Below, piece by piece: positions 37,198-46,056 of a DNA stretch of 64,000 nt. A model generated the notes under the pieces. It had not been told where the DNA came from and searched no databases. It saw only the letters and a list, made by a program, of their open reading frames with translations. The stretch lies in NCBI RefSeq assembly GCF_007992195.1, contig NZ_BJZU01000034.1:36377-100376 (forward strand). Reading direction: 5' to 3'. This DNA is from Methylobacterium oxalidis (GTDB lineage: Bacteria > Pseudomonadota > Alphaproteobacteria > Rhizobiales > Beijerinckiaceae). The first letter of the stretch is position 1. Every line of letters begins with the position of its first letter. The position numbers were made by a program, and so were the translations under genes.

Positions 37198-38190
37198 TCA
37201 GGCCGCGAGCAGGGTGGCGAGCACCGCCGCCAGTCCGAACAGCAGCGCGCAGGCGGTCCGGTAGACCCGGAGCGCCCGCTCGATGTCGGCGGGCGTCGCC
37301 TCGGCGCGGCCGTCCCCCATCCAGGCATCGGCGACGCGCTCGCCCCCGTAGACCCGGGGGCCGGCAAGGCGGAGCCCGAGGGCGCCGGCCATCGCCGCCT
37401 CCGGCCAGCCGGCATTCGGCGAGCGGTGGCGGCGGGCATCCCGCCGCACGGCCTCCCAGGCGCCCCGGGCCGAGGCGCCGCGGGTGAGGCGGGCGGCGGC
37501 GACGATCAGCAGCGCCGTGAGGCGGGAGGCGGGCAGGTTCACGAGATCGTCGAACCGGGCCGCGGCCCAGCCGAAGGCGGCGTGGCGGGGCGTGCGATGG
37601 CCGATCATGCTGTCGGCGGTATTCGCCGCCTTGTAGATGAGGCCGCCGGGCAGGCCGCCGAGGCCGATCCAGAAGGCCGGGGCCACGATGCCGTCCGAGA
37701 AGTTCTCGGCGAGGCTCTCGATGGCGGCGCGGCAGACGCCCGCCTCGTCGAGCGTCTCCGGGTCCCGCCCCACGATCATCGAGACGGCCCGCCGCCCTCC
37801 CGGCAGGCCCTCCCGGCGCAGGGCCGCGGCGACGCGGGCGACGTGCTGGTCGAGGCTCCGCTGGGCCGGCAGGCTCGCGCAGAGGAGCGCGACGAGGAAG
37901 AGGCCGAGCACGGGCCCTCCGAGCCCCGCGACGGCGGTCAGAGCGAGGCCGGCGCCCGCGGCCGCCGCGAGCAAAATGACGAGGGCGAGGACGCCCTTGA
38001 GGCGGCGCGCGCCCGTCTCGCCACGGTTCAGGCCGCGGTCGAGGGCGGCGATCAACCGACCGATCCAGGTGACAGGGTGGCCGAGCGCCCTGTAGAGCGC
38101 GTCCGGATAGCCCGCCGCGGCCTCGATCACGAGGGCCAGGGCGAGGATGATGAGCGTGTCGGGCGGATGGGCGAGGGTGGTCCAGGACAT
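37198..38190 (-). CDS. cobD: Adenosylcobinamide-phosphate synthase (CbiB/CobD)
   Basis: 330 residues with about five hydrophobic segments. Family markers are Y-R-A-L-G-H-P-V-T-W-I-G-R near residue 33, A-E-N-F-S-D-G-I-V-A-P-A-F-W near 170 and Y-K-A-A-N-T-A-D-S-M-I-G-H. It joins the aminopropanol arm to adenosylcobyric acid in the membrane. It is antisense between cobQ and cobC, and its start ATG forms CATG with the cobC start, leaving no intergenic promoter space. Confidence 0.94.
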   Translation of the reverse strand: MSWTTLAHPPDTLIILALALVIEAAAGYPDALYRALGHPVTWIGRLIAALDRGLNRGETGARRLKGVLALVILLAAAAGAGLALTAVAGLGGPVLGLFLVALLCASLPAQRSLDQHVARVAAALRREGLPGGRRAVSMIVGRDPETLDEAGVCRAAIESLAENFSDGIVAPAFWIGLGGLPGGLIYKAANTADSMIGHRTPRHAAFGWAAARFDDLVNLPASRLTALLIVAAARLTRGASARGAWEAVRRDARRHRSPNAGWPEAAMAGALGLRLAGPRVYGGERVADAWMGDGRAEATPADIERALRVYRTACALLFGLAAVLATLLAA

Positions 38191-39199
38191 GGGGTCTCAG
38201 GGAGGAGCGGGGGGCGGCGCGCCGGTCGTGAGCCACGGCGGCGACCTTGACGCCGCGCGCAGCCTGTTCCCGGCGGCGCCCGAGCCGTGGATCGATCTCT
38301 CGACGGGGATCAACCCGGTCCCCTATCCCTGTCCGCCGCTGGCGGCCAGCCTGCTCCAGCGGCTGCCGGCGCCGGGCGACCTTGCCGCCCTCCTGGGAGC
38401 CGCCGCCGCGGCCTACGGCGCCGACCCGGCCGGCATCGTCGCCGCGCCGGGCACGCAGATCCTGATCGAGACCCTGCCGCGCCTGCGGCCGCGCTCGCGC
38501 GTGGCGGTGGTCTCGCCGACCTACGCCGAGCATGCCGCCGCCTGGGCGCGGGGCGGCCACGCCGTCACGGCCGTGCCGGATCTCGAGGGGGTCGGCGGGG
38601 CGGAGGTCGTCGTCGTCGTCAACCCGAACAACCCGGACGGCCGCGCCTGGCCGGCGGCGGACCTCCTCGCGCTGGCCGAGCGCTTGCGCGCGCGGGGCGG
38701 CCTCCTCGTGGTGGACGAGGCGTTCGCGGACCTGGAGCCCGTTCGGAGCCTGTGCTCAGACGCGGGGCCAGGCCTCGTCGTGCTGCGCTCCTTCGGCAAG
38801 ACCTACGGGCTCGCTGGCATCCGCCTCGGCTTCGCGGTGGCCGAAGCCGCGCTCGGCCGGCGGATCGCCGCGGCGCTCGGGCCCTGGGCGGTCTCGGGCC
38901 CGGCCCTCGCGATCGGGCGCGCCGCCCTCGCGGACCTGCCTTGGCGGGAGGCGGCCGCCCTGGCCCGCCGGGCTGATGCGGGCCGCCTCGACCGTATGAT
39001 CGCGCGGGGCGGCGGCCGCGTCGTCGGCGGCACCGCTCTGTTCCGCACCGCGGATTTCCCCGATGGGCCTGCCCTGTTCCGTCGCCTCGGCGGGGCGGGC
39101 ATCTACGTGCGCCGCTTCGCCGAGGCGCCGCAGCGCCTGCGCTTCGGCCTGCCGCCCGACAAGGCCGCGTGGTGCCGCCTGTCGCGGATCCTCAGGTAG
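38189..39199 (+). CDS. cobC: Threonine-phosphate decarboxylase-like aminotransferase
   Basis: 336 residues, PLP-dependent fold type I. W-I-D-L-S-T-G-I-N-P-V-P-Y-P near residue 36 is the CobC opening, N-P-N-N-P-D-G-R is the aspartate-aminotransferase-like signature, D-E-A-F-A-D follows, and the PLP Lys is in S-F-G-K-T-Y-G-L-A-G. It makes aminopropanol phosphate from threonine phosphate for the nucleotide loop. ATG at 38189 overlaps the cobD start by 2 bp; a later GTG near 38228 is possible but would remove a typical lead. Its end overlaps the convergent MFS gene by 8 bp. Confidence 0.93.
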   Translation: MGSQGGAGGGAPVVSHGGDLDAARSLFPAAPEPWIDLSTGINPVPYPCPPLAASLLQRLPAPGDLAALLGAAAAAYGADPAGIVAAPGTQILIETLPRLRPRSRVAVVSPTYAEHAAAWARGGHAVTAVPDLEGVGGAEVVVVVNPNNPDGRAWPAADLLALAERLRARGGLLVVDEAFADLEPVRSLCSDAGPGLVVLRSFGKTYGLAGIRLGFAVAEAALGRRIAAALGPWAVSGPALAIGRAALADLPWREAAALARRADAGRLDRMIARGGGRVVGGTALFRTADFPDGPALFRRLGGAGIYVRRFAEAPQRLRFGLPPDKAAWCRLSRILR

Positions 39200-40364
39200 C
39201 CGGCGGCCGGGGCCTGTCGAGCACGGCGACGAGGAAGGCGAGGCCCGATAGGACCGCGCCGACCGCGCACACGCCCGGCCAGCCCGCAGCCAGGAAGGCT
39301 CGGGAGCCAGCATAGGCCCCGAATGCCCCGAACACGAACATCGCGGTGAACAGCACCGTGTTGATCCGCCCCCGCGCGCCGGGGACGAGGGCGTAGGCCC
39401 GGGTCTGGTTCGCGATCAGCGCGCCGTTCAGCCCGATATCGACGAGGAGCACGCCGACGCCGACGCCGACGAGCGACGTGCCGCCCCAGATCCAGAGCAC
39501 CGCGAAGGCGGCGACGACGCACAGGCTGCCCGCCACCACGACGGGGCGCGCCCCGCGCCGGTCCGTGAAGCGGCCGGACATGGGCGCGACGAGCGCGCCC
39601 GCCACGCCGATCACGCCGAACAGGCCGGCACCCGCCGCCGTGAGGTCGAAAGGCGGCGCCTCGACGAGGAGCGCGAGCGTTGCCCAGAAGGCGTTGAAGC
39701 TCGCGAAGAGCAGGGCCTGCGACAGGGTCGCGGTGCGCAAGGTCGGTTGCGTCCGCACGAGGTAGAGGATCGAGAGCATCAGCGCCCGGTAGCGAAGGGG
39801 CTTCGTCCGCGGCGTGCGCGGCAGCGTCGCAGCGGCGATTCCCGCCATCGCGATCGCCACGCCGGAGGCCGCGAAGAACACGGCCCGCCAGCCGAACTGC
39901 GCACCGAACAGGCCGCTCACCGTGCGGGCGAGCAGGATGCCGGTGAGGAGCCCCGTCATCACCTGGCCGACGATGCGCCCGCGGCTCGCGTCGGGGGCGA
40001 GCTCGGCCGCGAAGGGCACGGCCTGCTGCGCCGCCGAGGCGAGGAAGCCGATCAGGAGGCTCGCGAGCGCCAGAGCCGACAGGTCCGGGCTCGCCCCGGC
40101 CAGCAGCAGCGCGAGGCTCAGCGCGGCGAGCTGGCCCATGATCAGGCTGCGCCGCGGCAGGCTGTCGCCGAGCGGCACGAGGCCGAGGATGCCGAGCCCG
40201 TAGCCGATCAGGCAGGCGGTCGGCACCCAGACCGCCGCCCGCGCGCCGAACTCGGAGACGAGCAGCGCCAGGAGCGGCTGGTTGTAATAGATGTTGGCGA
40301 CGGCGCCGCCCGCGATCAGCGTCAGCCCGAGCCGGGCGCGGGTCGTGAGATGGGGTGTCTGCAA
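39192..40364 (-). CDS. MFS transporter (DHA-type)
   Basis: 390 residues with twelve hydrophobic segments. N-I-Y-Y-N-Q-P-L-L is in the first loop, P-L-G-D-S-L-P-R-R-S in loop 2-3 and G-R-F-T-D-R-R-G-A-R-P in the equivalent position of the second half, the standard major facilitator layout. The Y-Y-N-Q-P opening is common in drug/arabinose-efflux-like exporters. The substrate is unknown; the position after cobC is probably coincidental because the gene runs the other way. Confidence 0.88.
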   Translation of the reverse strand: MQTPHLTTRARLGLTLIAGGAVANIYYNQPLLALLVSEFGARAAVWVPTACLIGYGLGILGLVPLGDSLPRRSLIMGQLAALSLALLLAGASPDLSALALASLLIGFLASAAQQAVPFAAELAPDASRGRIVGQVMTGLLTGILLARTVSGLFGAQFGWRAVFFAASGVAIAMAGIAAATLPRTPRTKPLRYRALMLSILYLVRTQPTLRTATLSQALLFASFNAFWATLALLVEAPPFDLTAAGAGLFGVIGVAGALVAPMSGRFTDRRGARPVVVAGSLCVVAAFAVLWIWGGTSLVGVGVGVLLVDIGLNGALIANQTRAYALVPGARGRINTVLFTAMFVFGAFGAYAGSRAFLAAGWPGVCAVGAVLSGLAFLVAVLDRPRPPAT

Positions 40365-40693
40365 GGGAGGGGTCTTGGTGCGGGGAGGCCGTCAGAGCCC
40401 CTAGGCTGCCCGCTCCGGTCCTGCAACCGCCCTGGGCGCCGGCCTGGCCCGCCTCGCGCAAGTGGCGGGAAACGACCCCGTCCCGCTCGCGGATCGGCGA
40501 ACAATGTTCACCCCTTTCATCAGGGTTCGCTCACCACCATATCACAATCGTTGCGGCAGAAGGACTTATGCCCGGCTGCCGCGCCGAGTGCCCTTGGAAA
40601 CGTTCGCGTTTCGGGCTCTCATCGGGGTGCGACGATCGCCGCTCGCTGATTCGCACCCGCGACAGGCTTTCGCTGGACAACAGGGAGTTCCGC
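40365..40693. other. 329-bp intergenic stretch
   Basis: Between the MFS gene and the small protein gene, which are divergent. It is relatively AT-rich around 40500-40570. An in-frame ATG at 40568 with AGAAGGA before it would extend the downstream protein by 42 residues. No RNA or repeat recognised. Confidence 0.4.
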
Positions 40694-40897
40694 ATGCCGA
40701 ACTACCGCGTCAGTTTCGCCAAGCAGATTCTGGGGGTGCCCTTCACCGTCGGCTCCGTGGAGATCGCGCGGGCGCGCGATCCGGAGCGTGCGCGGCGGGC
40801 CGCCGAACTCCGCTTCGCGCGCCTGCACGGCGTCGATGACTGGCGCGAGCGGGCGGACCGTTGCGAGATCGCGGCGACGGAACCTCATCGCGCCTGA
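40694..40897 (+). CDS. Small conserved hypothetical protein (67 aa)
   Basis: 67 residues, M-P-N-Y-R-V-S-F-A-K-Q-I-L-G-V-P-F-T-V, then a charged Arg/Ala helix (A-R-A-R-D-P-E-R-A-R-R-A-A-E-L-R) and W-R-E-R-A-D. GGGAG lies nine bases before ATG 40694. The layout (two strands then a helix rich in Arg and Ala) resembles short proteins frequent in Rhizobiales with no assigned function. The upstream ATG at 40568 also has a good ribosome site, so a 109-residue form is possible. Confidence 0.65.
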   Translation: MPNYRVSFAKQILGVPFTVGSVEIARARDPERARRAAELRFARLHGVDDWRERADRCEIAATEPHRA

Positions 40898-41040
40898 ACC
40901 GCCGCCGCCGGGGGGCAGACCTCTGGTCCTCCCGGCGCGCCCGGCCTAGAACGGCTGCGCTGGCCGTCCCGTCACGACGGCCGCACATCCTGAGCGGGTA
41001 GCGACCTCGGAGCAGGTGGCGACGGAGCGGACGGCGTTTC

Positions 41041-42450
41041 ATGGCGGCGATCTCTTTCTTCGGCGACCTGCTTCAGACGATCAGCGACCGCGGCCGCGAC
41101 CTCATCAGCTTCGGCCGCGGCGACCTCGCCGCGAAGGCGAACGCGCCCGAACTCGTCAAGCTCTGCGAGGATCTGATCTCCCGCCGCGGCGAGGCTTCGG
41201 GCGTGGCGCTCGCCCGCCTGATCCTCGACCGCTACGCGAGCTTCCCCCGGCCCGAGCGCCACGCCTTCCTGCGCCTAATCGCGCAGGAATTCGACGCCGA
41301 CCATCGCGCGGTGGACGCGGCCATCGCGGCCTACCGCGCCGACCCGACCCGCGCGCGCCTCGGGCACCTGCACGAGGCGGCCGAGCCCCGCAGCCAGGAG
41401 CTCATCCGCCGCCTCAACCTCGCCCGCGACGGGACGCTCGCCCTGGTGCGGATGCGCGAGGATCTGATGGACCTGCGCGCGGCCCTGCGCGGAGAGGAGG
41501 GGGCGGAGCCAGACCTGATCGACGCCGCCGACAGCCTCGACTGCGATTTCGAGCACCTGTTCGCCTCGTGGTTCAACCGGGGCTTCCTGGTGCTGCGCCA
41601 CATCGACTGGACGACGCCCGCCCACATCCTGGAGAAGATCATCCGCTACGAGGCGGTGCACGAGATCCAGGGCTGGGACGACCTGCGCCGCCGCATCGAG
41701 CCCCCGGACCGGCGCTGCTTCGCCTTCTTCCACCCGGCCCTGGTGGACGAGCCCCTGATCTTCGTCGAGGTGGCGCTCACCGGCGGCATCGCCGCGGCCA
41801 TCGCTCCGATCCTCGCCAACGAGCGCGACCCGCTGCCCGCGCGCGCGGCCACTACCGCCGTGTTCTACTCGATCTCGAACTGCCAGCGGGGGCTGGCCGG
41901 CGTCACCTTCGGCAACTTCCTGATCAAGCAGGTGGTGGAGGATCTCGCCCGCGAGATCCCCTCCCTCAAGACCTTCGTGACCCTCTCGCCGGTGCCGGGT
42001 TTCGCCCGCTGGCTCGACCGCGAGCGCCGCGCCGACGCGCCGCAGGGCCTGAGCAAGGAGGATGTCGAGACCCTGCGCCTCCTGGAGCAGTCGGATTGGC
42101 AGGGCGACAAGGCGAAGTGCGAGGCGGTGCGCAAGGCGATGCTGCCGGGAGCGGCGGCCTATTTCCTGCGCGCAAAGAACGACCGCGGCCGGCCCCTCGA
42201 CCCCGTCGCCCGTTTCCACCTCGGCAACGGGGCACGGCTTGAGCGCCTGAACTTCCTCGGCGACACCTCGCCAAAGGGCATGAAGCAATCCTACGGGCTG
42301 ATGGTGAACTACCTCTACGATCTCTCGGCCATCGAGAAGAACCACGAGACCTACGCCAACCTCGGCACGGTCGCGGCCTCCGGCACGGTGAGCCGCGAGC
42401 TGCGCGCGAACCTCCCGCCGCCGCGGGCCGTGGCGCTTGCCGACGCCTGA
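41041..42450 (+). CDS. Malonyl-CoA decarboxylase
   Basis: 469 residues, the usual length. An N-terminal helical domain (to about residue 180) is followed by the catalytic GNAT-like domain: H-I-D-W-T-T-P-A-H-I-L-E-K-I near residue 195, C-F-A-F-F-H-P-A-L-V-D-E-P-L-I-F-V-E-V-A-L near 225, then S-I-S-N-C-Q-R-G-L-A-G-V-T-F-G-N-F-L-I-K with the catalytic Ser/His region. It converts malonyl-CoA to acetyl-CoA and CO2. It precedes malonyl-CoA synthetase by 65 bp on the same strand, forming a malonate-use module. Confidence 0.95.
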   Translation: MAAISFFGDLLQTISDRGRDLISFGRGDLAAKANAPELVKLCEDLISRRGEASGVALARLILDRYASFPRPERHAFLRLIAQEFDADHRAVDAAIAAYRADPTRARLGHLHEAAEPRSQELIRRLNLARDGTLALVRMREDLMDLRAALRGEEGAEPDLIDAADSLDCDFEHLFASWFNRGFLVLRHIDWTTPAHILEKIIRYEAVHEIQGWDDLRRRIEPPDRRCFAFFHPALVDEPLIFVEVALTGGIAAAIAPILANERDPLPARAATTAVFYSISNCQRGLAGVTFGNFLIKQVVEDLAREIPSLKTFVTLSPVPGFARWLDRERRADAPQGLSKEDVETLRLLEQSDWQGDKAKCEAVRKAMLPGAAAYFLRAKNDRGRPLDPVARFHLGNGARLERLNFLGDTSPKGMKQSYGLMVNYLYDLSAIEKNHETYANLGTVAASGTVSRELRANLPPPRAVALADA

Positions 42451-42515
42451 ACCCCCGATCCTGCGGACGAGCCACCCCTCGTCAGAAAAACGGGCGATGT
42501 GCTAGGCACCCGCGC

Positions 42516-44036
42516 ATGACGAACCACCTCTTCGACCTCGTGCGGGCCGGCCTGCCCGCCGACCCCGCGGCCAAGACCTTCATCGAGACGCCGGACGGCA
42601 CGACGCTCACCTACGCCGATCTCCTCGCGCGCTCCGCGGCCTACGCGAACGCCCTCGTCGCCCTCGGCGTGACGGTCGGCGACCGCGTCGCCGTGCAGGT
42701 CGACAAGAGCCCGGAGGTGATCTTCCTGTATCTCGGCGCCGTGCGGGCGGGGGCGGTCTTCCTGCCCCTCAACACCGCCTATACGGGCGCGGAGATCGCG
42801 TACTTCCTCTCGGACGCCGAGCCCGCCCTGTTCGTCTGCGACCCGGGCCGGCGCGAGGCGCTGGAGCCCGTCGCTGAGGCGGCGGGCGTGAAGGCGCTGC
42901 GCACCCTCGGCGGCGACGGGCGCGGAAGCATGGCGGAGGCGGCCGACGCCGCGGCCACGACCCTCGCCGACGTCGAGCGCGCGCCGGACGACCTCGCGGC
43001 CATCCTCTACACCTCGGGCACGACCGGGCGCTCGAAGGGCGCCATGCTGACGCATGAGAACCTCGCCTCGAACACCCGCACCCTGGTCGATCTCTGGCGC
43101 TTCACGGCCGACGACGTGCTGATCCACGCCCTGCCGGTGTTCCACACCCACGGCCTGTTCGTAGCCACGAACATCGTCCTCGCCACGGGCGGCACCATGC
43201 TGTACCTGCCCCGGCTCGATCCGAAGAAGATCCTCGAGTTGATGCCCCGGGCCACCGCCATGATGGGTGTGCCGACCTTCTACACCCGCCTCCTCAAGGA
43301 GCCCGGCCTGACGGGGGAGGCCGCCGCTTCGGTCCGCCTCTTCATCTCGGGCTCGGCGCCGCTGCTCGCCGAGACGCACCGGGAGTGGCAGGCCCGCACC
43401 GGGCACGCCATCCTCGAGCGCTACGGCATGACCGAGACCAACATGAGCACCTCGAACCCTTACGAGGGCGCCCGCATCGCCGGCACGGTCGGCTTCCCGC
43501 TGCCGGACGTGGCATTGCGGGTGGTCGACCCCGACACCGGCGCGCACCTGCCGGCGGGCGAGGTCGGCATGATCGAGGTCAAGGGCCCGAACGTGTTCAA
43601 GGGCTACTGGCGCATGCCCGAGAAGACCGCCGCCGAGTTCCGGGCGGACGGGTTCTTCATCACGGGCGACCTCGGCAAGGTCGATCCGGACGGCTACGTC
43701 CACATCGTCGGGCGGGGCAAGGACCTCATCATCTCGGGCGGCTTCAACGTCTACCCGAAGGAGATCGAGACCGAGATCGACGGCCTGCCGGGCGTGGTGG
43801 AATCGGCGGTGATCGGCCTGCCCCACGCCGATTTCGGCGAGGGCGTCACCGCCGTCGTGGTCGGGGGCGAGAACGCCCCGGACGAGGCCGCCGTGCTCGC
43901 CCATCTCGAAGGGCGGCTCGCCAAGTTCAAGCTGCCGAAGCGCGTGCTCTTCGCCGACGACCTGCCGCGCAACGCCATGGGCAAGGTGCAGAAGAACGTC
44001 CTGCGCGAGATCCATGCACAGCTTTATCGGTCTTGA
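42516..44036 (+). CDS. matB: Malonyl-CoA synthetase (MatB-like acyl-CoA ligase)
   Basis: 506 residues of the ANL superfamily. Motifs are Y-T-S-G-T-T-G-R-S-K-G-A-M near residue 165, Y-G-M-T-E-T-N-M near 305, G-D-L-G-K-V-D near 385 and the C-terminal catalytic Lys in N-A-M-G-K-V-Q-K. Pairing with malonyl-CoA decarboxylase and the malonate-synthetase-like G-M-T-E-T-N-M indicate malonate as substrate. ATP-dependent activation gives malonyl-CoA. No malonate transporter or MatR is next to the pair, although dctA lies 3.6 kb downstream. Confidence 0.92.
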   Translation: MTNHLFDLVRAGLPADPAAKTFIETPDGTTLTYADLLARSAAYANALVALGVTVGDRVAVQVDKSPEVIFLYLGAVRAGAVFLPLNTAYTGAEIAYFLSDAEPALFVCDPGRREALEPVAEAAGVKALRTLGGDGRGSMAEAADAAATTLADVERAPDDLAAILYTSGTTGRSKGAMLTHENLASNTRTLVDLWRFTADDVLIHALPVFHTHGLFVATNIVLATGGTMLYLPRLDPKKILELMPRATAMMGVPTFYTRLLKEPGLTGEAAASVRLFISGSAPLLAETHREWQARTGHAILERYGMTETNMSTSNPYEGARIAGTVGFPLPDVALRVVDPDTGAHLPAGEVGMIEVKGPNVFKGYWRMPEKTAAEFRADGFFITGDLGKVDPDGYVHIVGRGKDLIISGGFNVYPKEIETEIDGLPGVVESAVIGLPHADFGEGVTAVVVGGENAPDEAAVLAHLEGRLAKFKLPKRVLFADDLPRNAMGKVQKNVLREIHAQLYRS

Positions 44037-44135
44037 GGCGCCGCGCGCCTGTAGGGTGCGCGGAACGGCGCGTCCGCGCTGACGTTCTTGGCTCCGTGCG
44101 CGGGGCCCCGCGCAGCCTCCCGAGCCCTATCCCGC

Positions 44136-45293
44136 ATGACAGCGTCCCCGTCCCGCCCGCCCGCCACGCCCGAGCCCGGCGCGGGCGGCTCGATCCTGTG
44201 GACCCTCCTCGTCGGCACGGCGCTGATCGCGCTCGCCGCCGCGCCGAAGGGCCGCCGCCCGTCCTCGCTGCCCGAGGCGGAGCCGGTCCGCGCGAGCGAC
44301 GGCGGCGCCCGCTCCCACACGGGTCGCGCCGCGGAGCTCGTCGGCGCGACGCAGCCGGAGCGCGGCCGCAAGGCCCGCAACCCCACCGAGATCACGGGCG
44401 CCGGCTGGAAGGACATCGCGGTCCGGGTCTATCTCGAGTTCAACAAGGACCGGGTCCTGTCCGTGGCCGCGGGCGTCACGTTCTACTCGCTTTTGTCCCT
44501 CTTCCCCGCAGTCGCGGCCCTCGTCACCTGCTACGGGCTCTTCGCCGACGTCGGCGTGATCAACCAGCATCTCGCCAGTCTGCAGGGCGTGCTGCCCTCC
44601 GGCGCCGTCGAGATCATCGGCGACCAGGTCAAGCGGATCGCCTCGAAGGGCGGGGGCGCCCTCGGCGTCACCTTCTTCACGAGCCTCCTGATCTCCCTCT
44701 GGAGCGCGAACGCCGCCATGAAGGCGATGTTCGACGCCCTTAACGTCGTCTACGAGGAGGAGGAGAAACGCTCCTTCCTGATGCTGAACCTGCGGTCGCT
44801 GACCTTCACGGCCGGCGCGCTCCTGTTCATCATCTTCGCGCTCACCTCGATCGTGGTGCTGCCGGTGGTGTTCGCCTTCATCGGCATCAGCGACAGCGCG
44901 TGGTTCATCGCGCTGCTGCGCTGGCCCGCGCTCCTCGTGGTGTTGCTCGCCGGCCTCTCCGTGCTCTACCGGTACGGCCCGAGCCGGGAGCGCGCGCGCT
45001 GGCGCTGGGTCGGCACCGGCAGCCTCGTCGCCTGCATCCTCTGGCTCGTCGCCTCGCTCCTCTTCTCGTGGTACGTGGCGAACTTCGGCAACTACAACGA
45101 GACTTACGGGTCGCTGGGCGCGGTGATCGGCTTCATGACCTGGATCTGGATCTCGGCCACGATCGTGCTGCTCGGCGGCGAGATCAACGCCGAGATGGAG
45201 CACCAGACGGTCCGGGACACGACCACCGGCCCCGAACTGCCGCTCGGCGCCCGCGAGGCACGCATGGCGGACTCGGTCGGGGCGGCGGCGTGA
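44136..45293 (+). CDS. YihY/BrkB-family membrane protein
   Basis: 385 residues. The family core starts near residue 100 with D-R-V-L-S-V-A-A-G-V-T-F-Y-S-L-L-S-L-F-P-A, followed by five to six transmembrane segments and the Y-G-S-L-G-A-V-I-G-F-M-T-W-I-W end motif. An N-terminal extension of about 95 residues has one additional hydrophobic segment (S-I-L-W-T-L-L-V-G-T-A-L-I-A-L-A) and a long polar linker. The family was once called ribonuclease BN by mistake; its true function is not settled. Confidence 0.88.
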   Translation: MTASPSRPPATPEPGAGGSILWTLLVGTALIALAAAPKGRRPSSLPEAEPVRASDGGARSHTGRAAELVGATQPERGRKARNPTEITGAGWKDIAVRVYLEFNKDRVLSVAAGVTFYSLLSLFPAVAALVTCYGLFADVGVINQHLASLQGVLPSGAVEIIGDQVKRIASKGGGALGVTFFTSLLISLWSANAAMKAMFDALNVVYEEEEKRSFLMLNLRSLTFTAGALLFIIFALTSIVVLPVVFAFIGISDSAWFIALLRWPALLVVLLAGLSVLYRYGPSRERARWRWVGTGSLVACILWLVASLLFSWYVANFGNYNETYGSLGAVIGFMTWIWISATIVLLGGEINAEMEHQTVRDTTTGPELPLGAREARMADSVGAAA

Positions 45294-45362
45294 CGCCGCC
45301 TCCCGCAGGGGGCGGCCTGTCACCATATCGGGCCCGAGACCCGAGACACACTGGAGGACACC

Positions 45363-45794
45363 ATGGCCGACACGATCGCCGGCACCGGCCCCGAGGCCCG
45401 CACCGAGGCGGAATGGCGCGCCGCGCTCACCCCCGAGCAGTACCGGGTCCTGCGTGAGCACGGCACCGAGCGCGCCGGAACGAGCTGCCTGCTCGCCGAG
45501 AAGCGCGACGGCACCTTCGCCTGCGCCGGCTGCGGCACGCCGCTCTTCGTCACCGGCACCAAGTTCGAGTCCGGGACAGGCTGGCCGAGCTTCTTCGATC
45601 CGCTGCCGGACGCCGTCGAGACGCGGACCGACCGCAGCCACTGGATGGTGCGCACCGAAGTCCACTGCGCCCGCTGCAAGGGCCATCTCGGCCACGTCTT
45701 CAATGACGGTCCCCCGCCCACGGGCTTGCGCTACTGCATGAACGGGGCGGCGCTGACGTTCGAACCGGCCGCCGGCGGCCAAGCATCCCTTTGA
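45363..45794 (+). CDS. msrB: Peptide methionine-(R)-S-oxide reductase
   Basis: 143 residues. Zinc-site pairs C-A-G-C and C-A-R-C are present, with G-T-G-W-P-S-F and the catalytic R-Y-C-M-N-G-A-A-L near the C-terminus. A Thr/Ser (T-S-C) near residue 40 may be the resolving region. It reduces the R epimer of methionine sulfoxide in proteins. A GGAGG ribosome site lies eight bases before the ATG. It stands alone after the YihY gene. Confidence 0.96.
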   Translation: MADTIAGTGPEARTEAEWRAALTPEQYRVLREHGTERAGTSCLLAEKRDGTFACAGCGTPLFVTGTKFESGTGWPSFFDPLPDAVETRTDRSHWMVRTEVHCARCKGHLGHVFNDGPPPTGLRYCMNGAALTFEPAAGGQASL

Positions 45795-46056
45795 TGGGGA
45801 AAGGGTTCGTACGGTAGATGTCGGTCCGTCCGCGGTCTTGATTTCGACGCCTTTTTCCTTAGTCCCTGATGAACCCTGAGCCGAAATGTCTCGCGAGACC
45901 GAGGAATAGGCGGGGCGGGGCGAAGATTCTCGGGTTTCGCGGCAAAGCTGTTGGCGCGGCAACCGAAAGTCTTCGCATCCAGCCTCGGTCCTCCGAGACA
46001 TGACGGTACGAGCGTCCACCCGTCGGCGGCGGGCGGCGAATGCGCGGAGGCTGAGT

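Noticed and set aside
37190..37206. GCGGCC/GGCCGC stem between cobQ and cobD as a terminator
   Set aside because: Only a 6-bp stem overlapping coding ends with no U-tract; such stems are common by chance in this GC-rich DNA.
40506..40528. Two GTTC words considered as a LexA box
   Set aside because: The spacing is 15 bases, not 7, so it does not fit the alphaproteobacterial site.
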